Shown piece by piece: positions 1 to 7,967 of a DNA stretch of 51,970 nucleotides (position 1 is its first letter; each line of letters begins with the position of its first letter). The DNA is from Deltaproteobacteria bacterium (GTDB lineage Bacteria; Myxococcota_A; Polyangia; JAAYKL01). The DNA lies in the NCBI GenBank assembly GCA_016936575.1, contig JAFGXQ010000012.1, positions 1 through 51,970 on the forward strand, written 5' to 3'. The notes below the pieces were generated by a model, which was not told the DNA's origin, did not search any database, and saw only the letters and a list, made by a program, of their open reading frames with translations. A program made the translations under genes and the position numbers.

Positions 1-2
1 AT

Positions 3-78
3 TGGCTCCTGCTGACGGACTTGAACCGCCGACCTAGTGGTTAACAGCCACCCGCTCTACCGACTGAGCTAAGCAGGA
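3..78 (-). tRNA. tRNA-Asn (anticodon GTT)
   Basis: Read on the minus strand the sequence folds as a complete cloverleaf. The 7-bp acceptor stem TCCTGCT (78-72) pairs with AGCAGGA (13-7), the D-arm core is AGCTCAGTCGGTAGAGC, the anticodon loop is CTGTTAA with anticodon GTT, and the T-arm contains GGTTCAAGTCC. The discriminator base is G and the 3' CCA is encoded. Length is 76 nt. A consensus-like promoter lies just upstream at 99-126. Confidence 0.97.
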
Positions 79-98
79 ACGCTTATCAAGCGAAGGGT

Positions 99-126
99 AG
101 TTTAGGGAAGAACGCTGCGCTGTCAA
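99..126 (-). promoter_or_regulatory. Probable sigma-70 promoter of tRNA-Asn
   Basis: On the minus strand a perfect -35 box TTGACA (126-121) is followed after 16 bp by TAAACT (104-99), which matches the -10 consensus at four of six positions. Transcription would start near 92, about a dozen bases before the tRNA 5' end at 78. Position and orientation fit tRNA expression independent of the upstream peptidase gene. Confidence 0.6.
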
Positions 127-165
127 TACAAAAAAACGAAACAGGTGTTTTTTTTCGGCGCGGGA

Positions 166-1545
166 TTACCCGGCCATTTGCTGCTGAATCTCGGCTGCGG
201 ATTTGGCGATGGGGGGGCCCAACACCCGGCTGCCCGTATCGGTGATCACAATGTCGTCTTCGATTCGAATACCGCCGAACGTCCTGAATTTATTGACTTC
301 TTCGAAATTGATAAACGCTTCGTGTTTTCTGTCCGCGCGCCAGCGATCGATCAGTTCCGGAATGAAGTATATCCCCGGTTCAACGGTCACCACGAATCCG
401 GGCTCCAGTTTTCGGCCCAGACGCAAGTTTTGCAGGCCGGGCGCTGGCGCGGGCTTTTTGCCGTTGGGGTAGGCGACAAAATCGCCCAGATCTTCCATAT
501 CGTGGGAATCCAGACCGAGCATGTGACCGATGCCGTGGGGGAACAGCAACGTATGCGCTCCCGCCTGGACCGCCTCCTCGGTGTCGCCTTTCATCAGGTT
601 CATCGCTTTGAGGCCGTTCACAATGGCGTGGGCTGCGGCCAGATGCACTTCTTTGTTTGACCGCTCCGGCGTGGCGGTTTCGATGGCACGCAGCTGGGCA
701 TCTAGAACAATATCATAGACTTCTTGCTGCCGGGGCGAAAACCTGCCGTTGGCCGGAACGGTTCGGGTGATGTCCGAGCCGTAGTAGTAGGGCGGCAATT
801 CCACCCCCGTGTCGATGAGCACCAGATCTCCGTCCTTCAGCATATGGTCATATCGATTATTGTGCAGCACCTCGCCGTGTCGGGTGACAATCGGGAGAAA
901 CGCGTTGCTCGCCTGGTTGGATTCCGCCACCCCCACCATGGCTCCCATGATTTCATATTCAAATCTTCCCGGTGCCACCGCAGCGAATGCTCGGTCGTAC
1001 ATTTGTTTCGATACTGCAATGGCTTTTTCAATCTGTGCCACTTCCTCATCGGATTTTTGAATGCGCTGCTGCACCACCGCTTCCGCCAGCTTCGTGCTGA
1101 AACCGGACTGTATCTGCTTGACGGAACATTGAAATAATGCGCTTTCCCACGCCAGAATGTCGTGGCGATACGGGGGCAGATAATGAGCGGTCTCCCCGGT
1201 CGATGCAAGATCCCGAATATCGGATTCCAGCTGGTCCATGGTGCGTACATCATCGAGACCGCCGGCCCAGGCCAGGGCGTCCAGCGTGGGGCGTTTTCCT
1301 TCCCAGACGATGTCATTGTCGGTTTGCGGGGTGCCGTACAGACACGATGTTCCGTCCGGGCGTATCAGCGTCGCCAGACCCGGATAGCTCAGCCCGACAA
1401 AGTACAGAAAATGAGAATCCTGCCGAAACGGATACCCGTTTTTTTCGTAGTTTCTGGGGGCAATATGTAACCCAGGTAAAAAAATAGCGCCGTCAATGGA
1501 GCGGTGCAGTCGGGTTCGTCGTTCTCTGAAGATGGTTGAATTCAT
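166..1545 (-). CDS. pepP: Xaa-Pro aminopeptidase (M24B, PepP type)
   Basis: This cytoplasmic metallopeptidase removes an N-terminal residue from peptides with proline in second position. It has 459 residues, close to the usual length of about 440. The N-terminal aminopeptidase-P domain begins with FRERRTRL and includes a GYPFRQDSHFLYF stretch. The C-terminal pita-bread fold has the five metal ligands expected of M24: Asp in LIDTG, Asp in YGSDITRT, His in HGIGHMLGLDSHD, Glu in VEPGIYF and Glu in RIEDD. I chose the start at 1545 because GAGGG lies about ten bases upstream; an in-frame codon at 1584 has no ribosome site. It is divergent from a peptide-uptake operon, which suggests a shared role in peptide use, but the link is only positional. 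Confidence 0.95.
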   Translation of the reverse strand: MNSTIFRERRTRLHRSIDGAIFLPGLHIAPRNYEKNGYPFRQDSHFLYFVGLSYPGLATLIRPDGTSCLYGTPQTDNDIVWEGKRPTLDALAWAGGLDDVRTMDQLESDIRDLASTGETAHYLPPYRHDILAWESALFQCSVKQIQSGFSTKLAEAVVQQRIQKSDEEVAQIEKAIAVSKQMYDRAFAAVAPGRFEYEIMGAMVGVAESNQASNAFLPIVTRHGEVLHNNRYDHMLKDGDLVLIDTGVELPPYYYGSDITRTVPANGRFSPRQQEVYDIVLDAQLRAIETATPERSNKEVHLAAAHAIVNGLKAMNLMKGDTEEAVQAGAHTLLFPHGIGHMLGLDSHDMEDLGDFVAYPNGKKPAPAPGLQNLRLGRKLEPGFVVTVEPGIYFIPELIDRWRADRKHEAFINFEEVNKFRTFGGIRIEDDIVITDTGSRVLGPPIAKSAAEIQQQMAG

Positions 1546-1643
1546 ACCGGTTGTCCCTCGGTCTCTGCGCTTCAATAGCCGCACCGTGGTTTCATCGGCG
1601 CCGCTTTTTCGATTTTATAGTTAAAATATTATATATAAAGCAC

Positions 1644-3278
1644 ATGCGCGCGCGAATATGGGTATTTTTTTTCATGATTATCATTTTCTGCCCTGGTTGT
1701 TTCACCAGCGGTGACGATACCCATGCCCGTGCCCGGCGAACCACCCCCTGCACCTGCGCAACAAGTCTATCTACCAATCTTTCGGCATTGAATCCGAATC
1801 GCAAGCCCCGTTCCGGCGGAGAATTGTCGATTCGCGTGGAATCCGAACCCGGGCTACTGCTTTCCATGTATTCCGCGCATCCGTCGGTCACGCAGATTGT
1901 CGACCACGACATTATGGAAGCCTTGGTGAAACTCGATGACACCACAGGCGATCCGGTTCCCGAGCTGGCTGAATACTGGGAGAGCAATATCGACCATACG
2001 GTGTTCACATTTTTTCTGGTTCAGAATGCCGAATGGCATGACGGGAAACCGTTCTCGGCCGAAGATGTCGAATACACCTTTACACAGCTGTTCGACCCGG
2101 CGGGCGGCGCGGTGGTGCGGTCGCAGTTTGAGGACATCGCCAATGTCACGGCCGATGAGCGGTATAAAGTGGTGTTTGAACTCGACAATCCGCGCCCGGA
2201 TTTTGTGACGGATATTTCGCGAATCATGATTCTGCCGGAACATATTTTCAAAAACACCACTGTCGTTTCGAATGAAACAGCGCGCGCGCCCATCGGTACC
2301 GGCCCGTTTGTTTTCGGGAGCTGGAAGAAGGGGCAGTTCATTGAAATCAAACGGAATATGCAGTGGCGCAAGGGGGTGGTGCCGCTGGAAAAAGTCACCT
2401 ACAAATTTGTTCCGGAGAGACGGGTGGCGGTGGAGTTGTTTAACGGCAGAAGTCTCGACATTTTGACCGATGCCTACGAAGCCACGGCAAAAGACGCCCA
2501 ACGGCTCGATTTTCCCCTGCAGAAAATCGATGCCTGGGTGTTTCAGACCCGGGGCCCCTATTTTTCAGATGCGAGAACCCGACAGGCGGTTTCGAAACTG
2601 ATTGACCGAGATGCCATCGCCTGTTCCATCATGAGCTGTCTGGCAAAGCCCATTCATTCCCCCTGGTCAGATATTACGGTGCCGAATCACCACAGCCGTT
2701 TTTCGCCCAAAGAGGCCCGCGCCCTGCTCAAAGCGGCGGGTTGGAAAGATCGCGACGGCGACGGTATTCTGGAACGAAACGGTGTGCCCTTTTCGTTCAC
2801 CCTGCTGCTGCCCGATACCGATGTCAGCCAAACCCGTGCCGTAACTGTGATTGCGCATGATCTTCGCAAAGCGGGAATTGAAATGAACCTCACCGTGGTC
2901 AGCTGGGCGGTGTATACCGATCGCCTTCGAAAGCACCGTTTTGACGCTTCGGTGTTGTCCATTTCGACCGCCCCGCCGTTCAACGCCGCAGAGCTGTTTC
3001 ATACCGACGGTATCCAGACCGGTCGAAATTTCGGGCAATTCAGCGACGTGAAAATCGACGCCCTGTTTGATTCTCTCTTGCGTGAGCAGGACCCCGACAA
3101 ACGCGCCGCTCTCCATCGGCGCATCGCAAAGCGGCTGGATTGGCTTCAGCCCATGAGTTTTACGTTTCATCCGTACCAGCGCTACCTGGTGCGCAATGGA
3201 ATTTTCGGCGTTACCATCGGTGCCGACGGAATCGAAGAACGACGACTCTGGCTGGCGAACCCTGGGGGAACCCGATGA
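1644..3278 (+). CDS. ABC transporter substrate-binding lipoprotein, family 5 (oligopeptide/nickel type)
   Basis: This is the periplasmic binding component of a Dpp/Opp-type importer, 544 residues and thus usual length. The start at 1644 gives a clear signal sequence, MRARIWVFFFM then IIIFCPGC, ending in a Cys that could be lipidated although the lipobox is not canonical. Family 5 features include LAEYWE, the WHDGKPFSAEDVEYTF segment and GTGPFVFGSWKKG. About 30 residues after the signal are Arg/Thr/Cys-rich and look like a linker. Its stop overlaps the next start (ATGA), so it is translationally coupled to the permease genes. No ATPase gene lies next to the operon. Peptide is the likeliest ligand given the neighbouring aminopeptidase, but this is inference. 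Confidence 0.9.
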   Translation: MRARIWVFFFMIIIFCPGCFTSGDDTHARARRTTPCTCATSLSTNLSALNPNRKPRSGGELSIRVESEPGLLLSMYSAHPSVTQIVDHDIMEALVKLDDTTGDPVPELAEYWESNIDHTVFTFFLVQNAEWHDGKPFSAEDVEYTFTQLFDPAGGAVVRSQFEDIANVTADERYKVVFELDNPRPDFVTDISRIMILPEHIFKNTTVVSNETARAPIGTGPFVFGSWKKGQFIEIKRNMQWRKGVVPLEKVTYKFVPERRVAVELFNGRSLDILTDAYEATAKDAQRLDFPLQKIDAWVFQTRGPYFSDARTRQAVSKLIDRDAIACSIMSCLAKPIHSPWSDITVPNHHSRFSPKEARALLKAAGWKDRDGDGILERNGVPFSFTLLLPDTDVSQTRAVTVIAHDLRKAGIEMNLTVVSWAVYTDRLRKHRFDASVLSISTAPPFNAAELFHTDGIQTGRNFGQFSDVKIDALFDSLLREQDPDKRAALHRRIAKRLDWLQPMSFTFHPYQRYLVRNGIFGVTIGADGIEERRLWLANPGGTR

Positions 3279-4888
3279 TCGGCTATATCTTTAAACGCCT
3301 GGGCATGCTGCTGCCGACGATTCTCGGCATTAGTCTGGTGACGTTCATTTTAATCAACCTGGCCGTGGACAATCCCGATACCGCCGGCACCGACACCACC
3401 GGCAGCGCCATCGATGCGGAAACCGCACAGGAGCTGGGGCGCGCATACGGATTGCACCTGCCCCTGTTTCTGAATTTTTCCATCGAGGATGCGCAGACGC
3501 GAACCGAGCGCAATATCAAAGAGCTCTCCGACCCGTTCAACCGCAAGTCAGCGGTACGGTCGCTGGTGCATATCGGCGGTGCGGTGATTCCATACCTGCT
3601 GCCGAAACTCGACCACCTAAAAGGTGATTCTCTGTCCGCCGCATTAGAGGCACTTGAAGACATTGCCCGCTCCATCGGCCATGCGGATGCGCTTCACAAC
3701 ACCAATGATCCATTGCGGTTTTGGCAGAAATACTGGATTACCTACGGATCTGATTTCACGCCGGTTCGCGCCAAGCGTCTGGTTCGTCGCACCATTCGCC
3801 GGGAAGATCGACTGGCATTGAACGAGCTGCACAGTCTGGGCACTTACTGCCTGCCGCAGATTATGGAGTCGCTCAACGAAGCCCTTCCGTTGGAAGCGCA
3901 GATTCGGCTGGTCGATATATTGTGTGAAATTACCGATCGTGATGATCCGATGAGCCCGTATTTTTCGCTGAAGCAGCGCCGCGACGTGCTGAGCCGGTGG
4001 AATGAATGGTGGCACCAGCGCTACGATTTGTACACGTCGTTTGAGGGAATCTACAACGTGAGCGGCGCCATTACGGAAACGCGATATTTTCGATGGCTCA
4101 GCCGGGTGGTGACCTTTGATTTCGGCGTCAGCTCCCGTGACGGCAGACCCATTCGCGACAAAATTATGGAGCGGGCTCCGGTTACCCTGCTGCTTTCTGT
4201 TCTGGCGCTGTTTTTCGCCTATATTATCGCCATTCCACTGGGCGCCGTCAGTGCGGTGAAAAAGGGCAGTTGGTTCGATCGAATTACCGGTGTTTCGCTG
4301 TTTGTGCTGTATTCTCTGCCCACCTTCTGGGTGGCCATGCTGCTGCTGAAGTACTTCGGCAGCGCGGGGCATCTGAACTGGTTTCCCTCCCAGGGGCTGG
4401 CCAGTCCGAACCTGCCGTTTTCGGCCACCCCATGGGACGTATTTGTCGACACGGCGCATCATCTGTTCTTGCCGGTGTTGTGTCTGTCGTTTGTTTCACT
4501 GGCGATGCTGGCGCGCTATCAGAGGGTGGGAATGCTTCGCATATCTGAACAGGGATATATCCGCGCCGCCAAGGCCAAGGGCCTTACCGACTTTCAGGTG
4601 ATTTTACGACACGGGCTGCGCAACAGCGTGATACCGGTCATCACGCTCATGGGATTGCAACTGCCGTATCTGATCAGCAGCTCTGTGGTGATTGAACGGA
4701 TATTTGGTATTCAGGGCATGGGCGCCGAAACGTTCGATGCCATTCGGTCCAGTGACTATTACTGGCTGCTGGCGGTGGTTACGGTCACCGCGGTACTGAC
4801 CATGGTGGGTATTCTGGCGTCGGATGTGATTTACGCACTGGTGGACCCGCGTATTGTGCCGGGAAGACAACTGAGCAAACGCATATGA
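3275..4888 (+). CDS. ABC transporter permease, DppB type, with a HEAT-like insertion
   Basis: This inner-membrane permease has 537 residues where DppB-type proteins normally have 300-340. The first membrane helix (about residues 8-30) and the segment up to YGLHLPLFLNF (58-68) are normal. The permease resumes at YFRWLSR (271) and continues through DFGVSSRDGRPIRDK, five further helices and the cytoplasmic EAA-type loop YIRAAKAKGL. The intervening 200 or so residues lie in the first periplasmic loop. They contain alpha-helical repeats such as NRKSAVRSLVHIGGAVIPYL and EALEDIARSIG, and two Trp-rich turns (FWQKYW, RWNEWWHQRY) like those of HEAT-repeat proteins. ATGA overlaps join it to both the binding-protein gene and the next permease. 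GGGGGAA precedes the start. Confidence 0.92.
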   Translation: MIGYIFKRLGMLLPTILGISLVTFILINLAVDNPDTAGTDTTGSAIDAETAQELGRAYGLHLPLFLNFSIEDAQTRTERNIKELSDPFNRKSAVRSLVHIGGAVIPYLLPKLDHLKGDSLSAALEALEDIARSIGHADALHNTNDPLRFWQKYWITYGSDFTPVRAKRLVRRTIRREDRLALNELHSLGTYCLPQIMESLNEALPLEAQIRLVDILCEITDRDDPMSPYFSLKQRRDVLSRWNEWWHQRYDLYTSFEGIYNVSGAITETRYFRWLSRVVTFDFGVSSRDGRPIRDKIMERAPVTLLLSVLALFFAYIIAIPLGAVSAVKKGSWFDRITGVSLFVLYSLPTFWVAMLLLKYFGSAGHLNWFPSQGLASPNLPFSATPWDVFVDTAHHLFLPVLCLSFVSLAMLARYQRVGMLRISEQGYIRAAKAKGLTDFQVILRHGLRNSVIPVITLMGLQLPYLISSSVVIERIFGIQGMGAETFDAIRSSDYYWLLAVVTVTAVLTMVGILASDVIYALVDPRIVPGRQLSKRI

Positions 4889-5898
4889 AAAAACGAGATT
4901 TGGGCATCAGCCGATTGTGGCTGTACAAAGTGAATCGTCAATTTTACCGAAAACCGTTCAACGTGGTGGCGGGCGGTTTCGTGATTTTTGTATGCCTACT
5001 GGGACTGTTCGCCGATTTGATCGCATCGGAAAACCCCATCGCCTGCAAAGTGGACGGACAGGTTCATATTCTACCGGCCATCTTTTCCACTGCGGAATTG
5101 GTCGACTACGACAATCAGTCCCTGCTCGACAAAATCGCCCGGGACGGCGGCTGGACGCTGGCGCCGCCGATTCCGTTCGGACCGAATCAGACAAAGGTGG
5201 ACGGCGCCATCGACTGGTTGGCGGCGCCCAGCGATTTGCACGTGCTGGGAACGGACGGAAGCGGACGGGACGTGTTGGCGCGCATTATTCACGGTGCGCG
5301 ATCGGCCATGCTGGTGGGGCTCAGTTCCATGCTGCTCTGTACCATTCTGGGTGTGCTGTTGGGTGCGCTGGCCGCCTACTTCGGCGGGTTCTGGGACCGG
5401 GTGGCCAATGTGGGCATCGAAACCCTCACTGCGTTTCCCACCCTGTTTCTGATTCTGGGCATTCAGGGGCTGCTGGGCATCAGCAGCATCTGGCAGCTGG
5501 TGGTGATTATCGGCGCCACCCGTTGGACCGACGTGGCCCGGGTGACGCGCGCTGAAGTACTGCGCACGGTGAATGAAGAATATGTGGAGGCCGCGCGGGC
5601 CCTGGGATTGAGTCACGTACGGATTCTGCGGCGCCATGTACTTCCCGCAGTGCTGGGGCCGGTACTGGTGTCGGCCACATTCGGTATTGCCAGTGCGATT
5701 CTGATTGAATCCACATTGTCGTTTCTAGGGTACGGCGCGCCTCCGCCCACCGCCAGCTGGGGCGGATTGCTCGCCGACGCCTTTGCCAGTCAGCGCTGCT
5801 ACTGGCTCATACTTTTTCCCGGGGTGGCCCTCTCCGCCACTGTACTGGCCATCAATATTGCCGGCGAAGGCCTGAGCGACGCTGTGGATGTACTTTAG
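4885..5898 (+). CDS. ABC transporter permease, DppC type
   Basis: This is the second inner-membrane permease of the peptide-type importer (337 residues). It has an N-terminal membrane helix (residues 27-46), a long periplasmic loop ending in HVLGTDGSGRDVLARIIHGAR, a motif typical of DppC/OppC, then five helices. The ATPase-contact loop reads EEYVEAARALGLSH, and a C-terminal LSFLGYGAPPPTASWGG is also typical. The ATG overlaps the stop of the preceding gene (ATGA), so the pair is co-translated. The loop between helix 1 and GTDGSGRDV is somewhat longer than usual. No gene for the two ATPase subunits follows; they must be encoded elsewhere if the transporter works. Confidence 0.93.
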   Translation: MKKRDLGISRLWLYKVNRQFYRKPFNVVAGGFVIFVCLLGLFADLIASENPIACKVDGQVHILPAIFSTAELVDYDNQSLLDKIARDGGWTLAPPIPFGPNQTKVDGAIDWLAAPSDLHVLGTDGSGRDVLARIIHGARSAMLVGLSSMLLCTILGVLLGALAAYFGGFWDRVANVGIETLTAFPTLFLILGIQGLLGISSIWQLVVIIGATRWTDVARVTRAEVLRTVNEEYVEAARALGLSHVRILRRHVLPAVLGPVLVSATFGIASAILIESTLSFLGYGAPPPTASWGGLLADAFASQRCYWLILFPGVALSATVLAINIAGEGLSDAVDVL

Positions 5899-6020
5899 TC
5901 GGTTCAATTTCGCGCTCAAAGAAATTTCAGTTCCCAATTTTCATTTGTGGCGTGTGAACTGTTTGTGCACGGTAATTATTCGAACCAACCGGGGGAATGC
6001 GCTCGTTGCAAGGAGATAAC

Positions 6021-6935
6021 ATGAAACGTTTATTACATATTGTTATTATCATCAGTGCTATGCTTCTGTTTGTGGCTTGTCCGGCTGAGGAGAACAACGA
6101 TTCATCCGATGACACCGATACGCAGGAGGAATGCGCATACAATGGAAGCAGCTACCTTATCGGCGATACGTTCGATGCATTGGACGGATGCAACAGCTGC
6201 ACCTGCAATGAAGACCTTTCCATCAGCTGTACCCTCATGGAATGCACGCCGGAAGCCTGCACCGGTTTCGGACAGGAATACTTTGAACCCGGTTGCGACG
6301 ACGACGATAGCATGTCGGCTATCGAGCCCGGATGTTACTTCCCCTGCGAGGGGGATATCTGCAGCGGCACCGTCTGTCAGGCGGTAAGCATAAATCCCTG
6401 TGTATGCGAAGAGGGGCAGGACTGTTGCGAGGCCTGCGGTGCCACCCAGTGGTTATGTCTGGATGCCCCCGATTCCTGTGTAGCGGCTGATCCTGCGTTC
6501 ATGATTGTCTCTGCGCAGAAAACGTTCGGCGAATGCCAGGGGGAATGCCGTTTCAATTTGTCTTTTGCCATCGGCGAATCCGGGGATTGTGCCCGGGCGT
6601 CTCTGGAAGTCTGCGGGTGGGGCGAAGAAGGATGCACCCGCACCAACACCGGCACGCTCACGGCCCTCGGCCAGGCGTATCTGTCGGGTTCGGTGGTTGA
6701 AATTAAAGATGATATTCTCGTTGATACCTACGGATGCCCGGATTGCGCCGACGGCGGAGCATCTGCAGTGACGTTTGTGATGGATAGCACGGAACGCACG
6801 ATTTCATACGAATACGGCAACCCGCCCAACAACCTGGTGCATATCAACATGCTCACCATGGCGCTCATGAATGCACTCGACGACTGCCTCTCCAACGACT
6901 ACATCACCATCCCGAACGACGCCTGCACGCTGTAG
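6021..6935 (+). CDS. Cys-rich lipoprotein with a pacifastin/VWC-like domain
   Basis: A secreted lipoprotein of 304 residues, function unknown. The start at 6021 follows AAGGAGATAAC and gives a signal peptide ending LLFVAC, a standard lipobox. After an acidic linker (NNDSSDDTDTQ) comes a compact Cys module of the form C-x18-CNSCTC-x8-C-x4-C, which resembles the small disulfide domains of pacifastin inhibitors or von Willebrand factor type C. A second Cys-dense block (CVCEEGQDCCEACG) and a mostly beta-like C-terminal part follow. The protein must fold in an oxidising compartment, the periplasm or cell surface. The next gene encodes another Cys-containing lipoprotein in the same orientation, 84 bases on. 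Confidence 0.85.
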   Translation: MKRLLHIVIIISAMLLFVACPAEENNDSSDDTDTQEECAYNGSSYLIGDTFDALDGCNSCTCNEDLSISCTLMECTPEACTGFGQEYFEPGCDDDDSMSAIEPGCYFPCEGDICSGTVCQAVSINPCVCEEGQDCCEACGATQWLCLDAPDSCVAADPAFMIVSAQKTFGECQGECRFNLSFAIGESGDCARASLEVCGWGEEGCTRTNTGTLTALGQAYLSGSVVEIKDDILVDTYGCPDCADGGASAVTFVMDSTERTISYEYGNPPNNLVHINMLTMALMNALDDCLSNDYITIPNDACTL

Positions 6936-7019
6936 CGTTTATGTTATATACTTGTGCTAGGTTTCCCGATATGCTCGTCAGATATTTGCAGACTATTTGG
7001 TCAAAGGGAGAATACGCGT

Positions 7020-7943
7020 ATGAATTCGAGTTTCCTTATCTGTATTATCGGCGTGCTGGTCGTCCTGCTGGCGACCGCATGCACAGAAGACAATAACGGT
7101 TCGAGCAATTCCGGCGGGGCTTTGGACTGTCCCGGGGTGGATGGGAATTACTACTATGTGCTGATGCCAAAGGGGGACTGCGCAGATCAGGGAGTTACGC
7201 TGGTCGATGACGGCTTTCCGGTCCAGGACCATGGTGTCCTGATGATGTCTTCTTCCGGCTGCGCAACATCCGCCGAGTACGATGGCTGTTCTCTCTCATC
7301 TGAAATGCACTGTGACAACGGCATTTCTATGACGTTTTCGGTTACCTTCACCGTCGGCACACCGAATCAGTTCACCGGTACCCAAATCCAGTCCTATGAC
7401 GGCGTCGCCGATTGCACCTACGACGTGTTCGGTTCCACCGATCGCGAAGCCGTTCTTTCCCACGCGGGATTGTCCGATGATATTGATGTCTCGAATTTTT
7501 CCACGCCGGGAACCCCCACTCCCGAAAATCTGTCTGCTGCCTCGAGCGAGTGCAGCGCCTATGTGGCCGCCGAGGAAGCGGTGTGCCCCGGCGAAAATGA
7601 CGCGCTTGCGCTCGTTGAAATCTGTACCGAAGACTGGAAGTCGTTCGATGCGAGAGGCTGTGGCGACGGCTGGCTGGCCTACATCAACTGCCGCACCGAA
7701 AACGCCGCCGCCATGGATTGCGAAACCGGCGAAATTCCCGCCTGCGACGTATATCTGAATGCCTATTTTCAATGTACCTCCGCCTTTGCCGCAAGCACCG
7801 ACTGCAGCGTGGCCGGCGACCCCGAAACTCTCTGCACCGAAGGCGGCACATACAGCTACGGCTGTTTCGGCGACAGTGCGCCATTTGCAGATTGTTCAGC
7901 AGTTGAAACCGAGAGCGCAGCGGCGATGTACTGCTGCTTTTAG
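7020..7943 (+). CDS. Putative lipoprotein of unknown function
   Basis: A 307-residue lipoprotein. The start at 7020 follows AAAGGGAGA and begins a signal peptide ending LLATAC. A short acidic, Asn/Ser-rich linker is followed by a domain with even Cys spacing (DCPGVDG, GDCADQGV, SSGCATSAEYDGCSLSSEMHC) that looks like an extracellular beta-sandwich or lipocalin-like fold. The second half contains helical Cys pairs such as SAYVAAEEAVCPG and INCRTENAAAMDC, which resemble a repeated four-Cys helical unit seen in lipoproteins of Myxococcota; that comparison is from memory. No catalytic motif is visible. It is convergent with the histidine kinase gene, only 24 bases apart. Confidence 0.8.
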   Translation: MNSSFLICIIGVLVVLLATACTEDNNGSSNSGGALDCPGVDGNYYYVLMPKGDCADQGVTLVDDGFPVQDHGVLMMSSSGCATSAEYDGCSLSSEMHCDNGISMTFSVTFTVGTPNQFTGTQIQSYDGVADCTYDVFGSTDREAVLSHAGLSDDIDVSNFSTPGTPTPENLSAASSECSAYVAAEEAVCPGENDALALVEICTEDWKSFDARGCGDGWLAYINCRTENAAAMDCETGEIPACDVYLNAYFQCTSAFAASTDCSVAGDPETLCTEGGTYSYGCFGDSAPFADCSAVETESAAAMYCCF

Positions 7944-7967
7944 CCTTTCCTTCATTAATCCGAAAAA

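Noticed and set aside
3-78. tRNA-Asn as an attachment site of an integrated element
   Set aside because: No integrase gene and no repeat of the tRNA 3' end were seen in the window.
145-660. 171-codon plus-strand frame
   Set aside because: Antisense to the catalytic part of the Xaa-Pro aminopeptidase, whose metal ligands are all in place.
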